13,578 nucleotides of DNA from an uncultured Halomicronema sp. (GTDB taxonomy: Bacteria; Cyanobacteriota; Cyanobacteriia; Phormidesmidales; Phormidesmidaceae): contig CALCPB010000789.1 of NCBI GenBank assembly GCA_937897665.1, forward strand, positions 1-13,578, read 5' to 3'. Shown in pieces: positions 6,732 to 11,722 of the stretch. The notes under the pieces were generated by a model, which was given only the letters and a program-made list of their open reading frames with translations, had not been told where the DNA came from and made no database searches. The position numbers and the translations under genes were made by a program. Numbering within the stretch: position 1 is the first letter of the stretch; the number at the start of each line of letters is the position of its first letter.

Positions 6732-8906
6732 CTAACCATTCATCACCGGCATGCGAATATCCATCCAAATGAGCTGAGGGTGATGCCGCTGCCATTGCTC
6801 GACTGCTTCGCGGCCATTTTCGGCAGCATAAACTTTGAAGCCCAGGGGCTGTAAAAAGCGACGTAGCAACTGACGATTTTCTAACTGATCGTCGACGACT
6901 AAGATGTGATATTCAGGTTGATCAGGGGCCAAGCCGATCACGCGGCGCGAGACCCGAGGGGGGGCGAGGGTTGGCGGGGCGGCAGCAGTGACCGGCAGCG
7001 AAAACCGAAAGCTCGTACCAATACCCAGAGTGCTCTGAACCTGTAGCTCTCCCCCCATCAGCTCCACAAACTGACGACTAATCGGTAGGCCAAGTCCAGT
7101 GCCCTCCTGCGATCGCTGACCCGCTTGAGTCTGCACAAAGGGATCAAACAAGTGTTCAATGTCTGCAGCGGCAATCCCAACGCCTGTATCTTTCACCTCA
7201 AACGTCACCGTGTGCGTCACAGCGGCCTGGGCCTTGTCGGCAGCAGGTGTGCCGGCGATCGCCCCAACCCGCAAAACCACCGCACCCTCTTTGGTGAATT
7301 TGATGGCATTGTTGATGAGGTTGATCAATACCTGCCGGAGTTTGCGTTCATCGCCACAGACCCAGGTCGGCACTTGGGGTGCACACTCGTACTGCAGCAA
7401 AATACCTTGCGTCGTCGCCCGCAGATGCAGCATCTCGATCAGGGCCGCTAACATGGTCTTGAGATCAAACGGGTTAAGTCGCAAGGTCGTATGACCCGCT
7501 TCAATCTTCGACATGTCAAGCACGTTGTTGATCAAAGACAACAAATGGTCACCACTTCGGTGAATGATGCTCAACGTCTCTTGCTGTGATTGACGAGGTT
7601 GATCTGGGCTATCGGCGCTCAGATTGAGGTCACGCAGCATCACTTCAGTGAACCCCAGAATGGCATTCAGGGGCGTGCGCAGCTCGTGGCTCATATTCGA
7701 GAGAAATTTACTTTTTGACCGATTTGCGGTTTCGGCTTTTTCTTTGGCCGCTCGGAGTTCTTGGGTACGGGCTTCCACGCGCTCCTCAAGCGTTGCATTC
7801 ACTCGGCGCAGATTGTTTTCAATTTGTCGTCGATTTATCAGTTGCATGCCGACGTATCCCAATGCGGCAAATGCGGTCACGGTAAACGCCAGCCAATAAC
7901 GGTACTGATAGAGCACTTGCGATAAAGAGACTTGGCCCCAATCCTCATAGGGACTGACCTGTAGCTCCTGCAGCGTCTCATGCACGGAAGAATAATTAGC
8001 GGGAATTGTCCAGCCGCCATATTGCCCGGCTTGAGCAGCGGGATGATCAGCTGAAATCGTTAGGAGCGCGGTCGCGACCTGCTCTGACAATGCTGTCGGG
8101 GTTTGAGCCAGGGCGGCCATGGGCCATTCGGGATACAGCTCAGACGACAGCATAAAAGGAAAGCTATCGCCAGGCTGAGTTTGGTGATTCAACACCACAA
8201 TGTCTCGAAGATTAATTTTGCCTGCCTGCGTCAGGCGTTCTAGGGTGTCAGTGCGCACGGCGCCCGCGTCTACCTCGCCATCGAGCACTGCGTAGACGAC
8301 ATCATCGTGGGTTTTCTCAAACGCTAAGCTTTGAAACTGCTGGTACGGATCAATGCCAACTTTTTGCAGCGTCGCCCAAGCAATCTGCCAGCCGTCAAAA
8401 GCCTTTTCGCTCGCGGCCATAAACTGCTGGCCCTTGAGATCACTCAACGTTTGAATATCAGTACGGTCGGCCCGACGAAAAATAACGGCAACCAAGGCAG
8501 CGTAGGTACGACCCGCGCGGAAGTTTTCTAACGTGGCGATGCGGCGGGCACCATATCGCATCTCTGATTTGACATAAGTGCCTGGGTTAGCCAACAAAAA
8601 ATCGATCTGCCGAGTCTGAACGATCGCCTCAACCTTCTCCAAATCAATCAAAATCAACTCAAAGTGAACGCTAGGGATTGCTTGGTTCAAATACTCGATG
8701 GTCGGTTGCCACTTCTTTGTGGTGTGCTCGATGCCGCGCGTCGCGATGACCCCAATGCGAACTCTTCTCTTGATGGGTGGCGTCTCTAACGTCATATGAA
8801 TAGATGACATCGGATCCGGCGCTGCCATGACAGTTGTGGCACTGGGAAATAGCGTGGTTGCAACCACTAGCCCCATCGCGGACATGAATGAAGTAAGACG
8901 AGTCAT
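6732..8906 (-). CDS. PhnD-type sensor hybrid histidine kinase, receiver truncated by TAG
   Basis: The 724-aa product is a membrane sensor kinase. From the ATG at 8906: a signal peptide (about 1-28, ending VMAA); a periplasmic PhnD-type ligand-binding domain (about 48-305, starting KRRVRIGVIATRGIEHT, with FLLANPGTYV and the SDLKG and FDGW motifs of phosphate/phosphonate-type binding proteins); one membrane helix (about 337-357); a coiled coil; HisKA with H407 in SNMSHELRTPLNAILGF; HATPase_c with N-box NLINNAIKF, G1 DTGVGI and G2 GTGLGL; and a receiver with the D672/D673 acidic pair and phospho-acceptor D716 in MDIRMPVMNG. A TAG at 6734-6732 then ends the frame where a Tyr codon is normal. The kinase core is intact, so the truncated product may still phosphorylate, but its receiver lacks the later strands. 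Ligand unknown: PhnD-type domains bind diverse oxyanions and small molecules. A TTG at 8924 would add six residues. Without the TAG it would be a 903-aa hybrid kinase. Confidence 0.9.
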   Translation of the reverse strand: MTRLTSFMSAMGLVVATTLFPSATTVMAAPDPMSSIHMTLETPPIKRRVRIGVIATRGIEHTTKKWQPTIEYLNQAIPSVHFELILIDLEKVEAIVQTRQIDFLLANPGTYVKSEMRYGARRIATLENFRAGRTYAALVAVIFRRADRTDIQTLSDLKGQQFMAASEKAFDGWQIAWATLQKVGIDPYQQFQSLAFEKTHDDVVYAVLDGEVDAGAVRTDTLERLTQAGKINLRDIVVLNHQTQPGDSFPFMLSSELYPEWPMAALAQTPTALSEQVATALLTISADHPAAQAGQYGGWTIPANYSSVHETLQELQVSPYEDWGQVSLSQVLYQYRYWLAFTVTAFAALGYVGMQLINRRQIENNLRRVNATLEERVEARTQELRAAKEKAETANRSKSKFLSNMSHELRTPLNAILGFTEVMLRDLNLSADSPDQPRQSQQETLSIIHRSGDHLLSLINNVLDMSKIEAGHTTLRLNPFDLKTMLAALIEMLHLRATTQGILLQYECAPQVPTWVCGDERKLRQVLINLINNAIKFTKEGAVVLRVGAIAGTPAADKAQAAVTHTVTFEVKDTGVGIAAADIEHLFDPFVQTQAGQRSQEGTGLGLPISRQFVELMGGELQVQSTLGIGTSFRFSLPVTAAAPPTLAPPRVSRRVIGLAPDQPEYHILVVDDQLENRQLLRRFLQPLGFKVYAAENGREAVEQWQRHHPQLIWMDIRMPVMNG

Positions 8907-9046
8907 CAACTTTCCAAGATGCAATAGAGGGGCATGGCTGAGACATTCTCAGCGATCGGAGCAGGCCGAGACTCAAAAGCCAGGTCGATATGCTGAGGGC
9001 ATAGAGGAGCAACGGGTACATGACTTCAGAGAGCGGCGTAGCGCGT

Positions 9047-9085
9047 CTGCTGGACTCATCTGCTGGACTCACTTGCTGGACTCAC
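9047..9085. repeat. Three tandem copies of a 13-bp unit
   Basis: The units CTGCTGGACTCAT (9047-9059), CTGCTGGACTCAC (9060-9072) and TTGCTGGACTCAC (9073-9085) lie head-to-tail with one difference between neighbours. They are about 140-180 bp upstream of the PhnD hybrid kinase start. The 13-bp period is not a multiple of three, which argues against coding use. They may be binding-site iterons or slippage products. Confidence 0.75.
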
Positions 9086-9228
9086 TGGATAGGGCAATTC
9101 GCTGCTCAAAATGGGGGCATTACCAGCGATTACGGTTTTGTCGCCGACGCTGACATCCGCAGCTGAGTCTTAGTTGCCCCCCCCAATCGACCATGACAAC
9201 GCGGTTGCGCTTAAGCTGCTGCTCGATG

Positions 9229-9266
9229 CCTATATTTGATGCCGTGATCACGGCATCAAATATAGG
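9229..9266. repeat. Perfect 38-bp palindrome
   Basis: The arms 9229-9247 and 9248-9266 are exact reverse complements with no spacer, centred on GTGATCAC (9244-9251) with TATATTTGATGCC as the bulk of the left arm. It overlaps GGGTTAACCC (9266-9275), another perfect palindrome. Farther out GGTTGC (9203-9208) and GCAACC (9283-9288) also pair, as do GCTGC (9215-9219) and GCAGC (9280-9284), so 9203-9288 forms a nested inverted repeat. No U-run follows on either strand, so it is not a standard terminator. Confidence 0.85.
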
Positions 9267-9885
9267 GGTTAACCCGATGGCAGCAACCTAGAGGGCATCA
9301 AGCCCCTAACTCCACCTTGACCTGAGTGAGGATTCCAGACATCCGCGACTTCATTGGATTTTCAGAAAGGCCGCGTACGAGAAAATACTGAGCCTAGCAG
9401 AAGGATTTCTCATCCAATGTCGAAGCCCTTACAAGATTCCCGGTGTCCTCAGAGTCAAGGATTACTATCCTTGCCCTCAACTTCAGCAGCCAATTAAATC
9501 CGCATGTCAAATGCGAGTAGCCGCTAAAATCCTAGGCTCAGCCATCAATCCTGAGTTCTGGTCGCCATTGGGCAAGCTTTTGCGCACAGCCACAAGTCGG
9601 CCGCCAGATTGGAAAGCTCATGGCGAGGGTGTCCATCGATGGCAAAAGCTGAGAAGTCATATCAGACTTGACTCACCCCTCAATCGTGCCTGAAGACTGC
9701 TGGAAAATCTCTGTAAATACACCGAAATCCGGAAAAGATGTCCCCGTGTACGCACGAACTTAGGCGATCTTCGAGAAGGATATAGATGAGCACCATCAGG
9801 ACGGGTGTAGCGGGAAATCTTGATTCCATTATCCGCCCCTGAGGGTTTGTTGCTGCTGGAAGTCTCTTTAATCTGGCCAACCTGG

Positions 9886-11091
9886 CTAAGATGACGATGC
9901 TGGCTCGGTAAGCGGTATGTAAATGCAGGCTGTTGTGCCCCGACTCTTCCCCTGACTAATGCTCAGTTGCCACCCCATCATTTCAGCTAAACGCTGGCTA
10001 TGGCTCAGATTCAAGCCAATCTCAACCCCAAATTCTTGCTCTTCCCCCTCCGGTCTCTCCAGCGGAAAAAGCGCTTGAATACCGCCAGAAGGTAAGCCGA
10101 TACCTTGATCTTCAATGCGTAATAGAAGGGCACTATTCCCCACAATTAGGTCTAAATGAATGGAGCTATCTTGAGGCGAATGCTGCACCGCATTGACTAA
10201 AAGATTGGCAACGACGCTTTCGAATACGTGGGTATCGGTGGTTAACAGGACTGACTCGGCGGCGGGAGCGGTTAGGCAGACGACCTGGCGATCGTAGGAA
10301 GCCTCGATTTCTTGCGCCAGCAGATGACAAAGCTGTTGCACATCGACCTTTTCTAATACTGGCTCAAACGTTTCATTTTCCAGCTCATCTAAGGCGATCG
10401 CGCCATTCATCAAGCGCGTCAGGTAGGTCACTGAGGTACGAATTCGACGGTGATGCCGAGCTTGATTCGGCTTATCTAACCGCTGACTGTAGTCTTCTAA
10501 AATGCCGGCTGACGTCGCAATTACGCTCAAGGGGGCTCTAAATTCATGAGTCATGAGCGCAATCAGCCGGGTCTTAAATTGTCGTAGCTGATATTCGGCC
10601 CGCAAGGCCAGTCGTAGCTCCAGCAAATTAACGACTTGGGCGCCCAACTTGGCAAACGCTTTGAGTTGATCGGGCGTCAAGTGGCGAGGCTTATAGTCAA
10701 CGGTGCACAACGTGCCTAAGGCCATGCCCCTTTGCGAAACTAATGAACAGCCGGCGTAAAAGCGCAGATGAGGCTCACCCACCACCCAAGGATGGTCGCA
10801 AAAGCGTTCGTCTTGAGTGGCATCAGGAACCACTAACATCTCTTCGGGCTTCAGAATTGTGTACGCACAAAAGGCGAGGTCACGGGACACTTCGCAGAGA
10901 TCCATCCCGATCTTAGATTTAAACCACTGGCGATCGCGGTCGATTAAAGTCACCAACGCGACCGGCGTCTGGCAAATATAGGTCAACAGCTCTGTGATGT
11001 CGTCATACCCCTGCTCGGGGGGAGTATCCAAAATCTGATAGCGGCGCAAGTCTTGCAGTCGCCGATTTTCATCGATCGCAGAAAGAGCCAT
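9886..11091 (-). CDS. GAF-domain sensor histidine kinase with a divergent ATP lid
   Basis: This 401-aa soluble kinase starts with a short helix (DENRRLQDLRRYQILDTPPE) typical of this GAF-kinase group, followed by a GAF domain (about 25-160, with FCAYTIL, VVPDATQDERF and RFYAGCSL). HisKA has H182 in LMTHEFRAPLSVI. The HATPase_c domain has N-box NLLVNAVQHSP (296-306) and G1 EDQGIGLP (327-334), but where the G2 box GxGLGL is expected it reads GVEIGLNL (355-362), so ATP-lid binding may be weakened. It lacks membrane segments and the Cys arrangement of a bilin-binding phytochrome is not evident, so the signal is unknown. Its HisKA resembles that of the receiver-kinase at 4414-5718, suggesting paralogy. 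No receiver is attached, so it must pass phosphate to a separate partner; the receiver protein encoded just upstream (11723-13578) is a candidate by proximity only. Confidence 0.9.
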   Translation of the reverse strand: MALSAIDENRRLQDLRRYQILDTPPEQGYDDITELLTYICQTPVALVTLIDRDRQWFKSKIGMDLCEVSRDLAFCAYTILKPEEMLVVPDATQDERFCDHPWVVGEPHLRFYAGCSLVSQRGMALGTLCTVDYKPRHLTPDQLKAFAKLGAQVVNLLELRLALRAEYQLRQFKTRLIALMTHEFRAPLSVIATSAGILEDYSQRLDKPNQARHHRRIRTSVTYLTRLMNGAIALDELENETFEPVLEKVDVQQLCHLLAQEIEASYDRQVVCLTAPAAESVLLTTDTHVFESVVANLLVNAVQHSPQDSSIHLDLIVGNSALLLRIEDQGIGLPSGGIQALFPLERPEGEEQEFGVEIGLNLSHSQRLAEMMGWQLSISQGKSRGTTACIYIPLTEPASSS

Positions 11092-11722
11092 AACAGGTAT
11101 TTAAATCGGCTCCCATAATAATGAGTGGAACATGATTGACTTCAAAGCTGAGAGTAGTGACTGCGAATAACGCTTGCGCTGGTAACCCGTGAGCAAAACA
11201 TACGAGTTGCATCCAGAGCACCCCAGTGCCCAGGGGCGCACCAATTAACAGCTAAACCCCATGAGGCCAGCGCCCACCCATCAACCCAGTTCAAGGCTGA
11301 CTTCAGTATTTTGCCAGCAATTGAGCCGGTAATTCGTAACAGCCCCCTAGTAAATATGCCCAACAGGCAAATTTGAGGCGACAAGACGCCACTACTCAGC
11401 CCCTCATAGCCTCATAGCAAGACTGAGGACCTAGCCTACTTCAATCACTTGGTATAACAGTTTGAACAGCTGACTCAAGCAGATTAATGATGCCTGCTGA
11501 ATGCCCAAATCAAGACAACGTTCCCGAATCACCGGTATGGCCTCAAAATGACACACCAGTATGAGCTGCCTGGATGGCAATGTTACACGCTGGACATGAC
11601 ATGACGGCCGCGATTGCTGTTTGGCAGGCTGCTCAAGCAATAAAAGATACCGCCCTTAGCACTGCGGAGAAAGACGATCTTCACCGCCCCGCCACCAGCG
11701 CTGGCATTGTGGGTGACAGTAC
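11092..11722. other. Spacer between the GAF kinase and the EAL protein
   Basis: These 631 bases contain only short open stretches on both strands with no recognisable domain. Minor features are CTCATAGC in two tandem copies (11403-11418) and a weak promoter-like pair near 11115-11145. The space should contain the promoter of the GAF kinase and the 3' end of the EAL transcript; I see no U-tailed hairpin for the latter. Confidence 0.6.
11115..11145 (-). promoter_or_regulatory. Candidate promoter of the GAF kinase gene
   Basis: On the minus strand TTGAAG (11145-11140) is followed by CATTAT 16 bp later, or TATTAT (11120-11115) 19 bp later. The boxes lie about 25-55 bp upstream of the ATG at 11091. 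Match to the consensus is partial. Confidence 0.3.

Larger units (their letters stand above)
8907..9885. other. Long spacer of nearly 1 kb with repeats and a start-less open stretch
   Basis: No intact gene is recognisable. The plus strand is open from 9310 to a TGA at 9691-9693 (127 codons), but its first usable ATG is at 9511, and the translation (for example RVAAKILGSAINPEFW near 9511-9558) matches nothing I know. On the minus strand a 66-codon stretch (9880-9680) is likewise unrecognised. Together they could be remains of a lost gene or chance open frames. The spacer also contains the 13-bp tandem repeat (9047-9085) and the 38-bp palindrome (9229-9266). Its left end should hold the promoter of the PhnD hybrid kinase. 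Confidence 0.6.
1670..10937. repeat. HIP1 octamers (GCGATCGC), scattered
   Basis: Copies start at 1670, 3139, 3658, 3702, 4780, 6232, 6641, 7109, 7255, 10394 and 10930, nearly all inside genes. About 0.2 would be expected by chance in a window this size. HIP1 over-representation is a known trait of many cyanobacterial genomes. I found none in the last 2.6 kb (the EAL gene) nor in the first 1.6 kb. Confidence 0.85.

Noticed and set aside
6732..6734. A frameshift as the cause of the split kinase.
   Set aside because: The downstream part is in exactly the same frame; only a single stop codon intervenes.
8671..9072. 133-codon minus-strand open frame overlapping the start of the PhnD kinase.
   Set aside because: It lies in another frame over the signal peptide and sensor start, has a low-complexity Ser/His-rich translation and no domain, so it is a shadow of the real gene.
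9229..9266. Palindrome as an ordinary rho-independent terminator.
   Set aside because: No U-run follows on either strand, and no gene ends nearby on either strand.
9680..9880. Minus-strand 66-codon open frame with a hydrophobic middle (VLMVLIYILL).
   Set aside because: A single short hydrophobic stretch, no known family and no ribosome-binding site; it could be a remnant but cannot be supported as a gene.
11431..11640. Minus-strand 69-codon open frame in the spacer before the GAF kinase.
   Set aside because: No domain recognised, Cys/Gln-rich random-looking composition, not supported by context.
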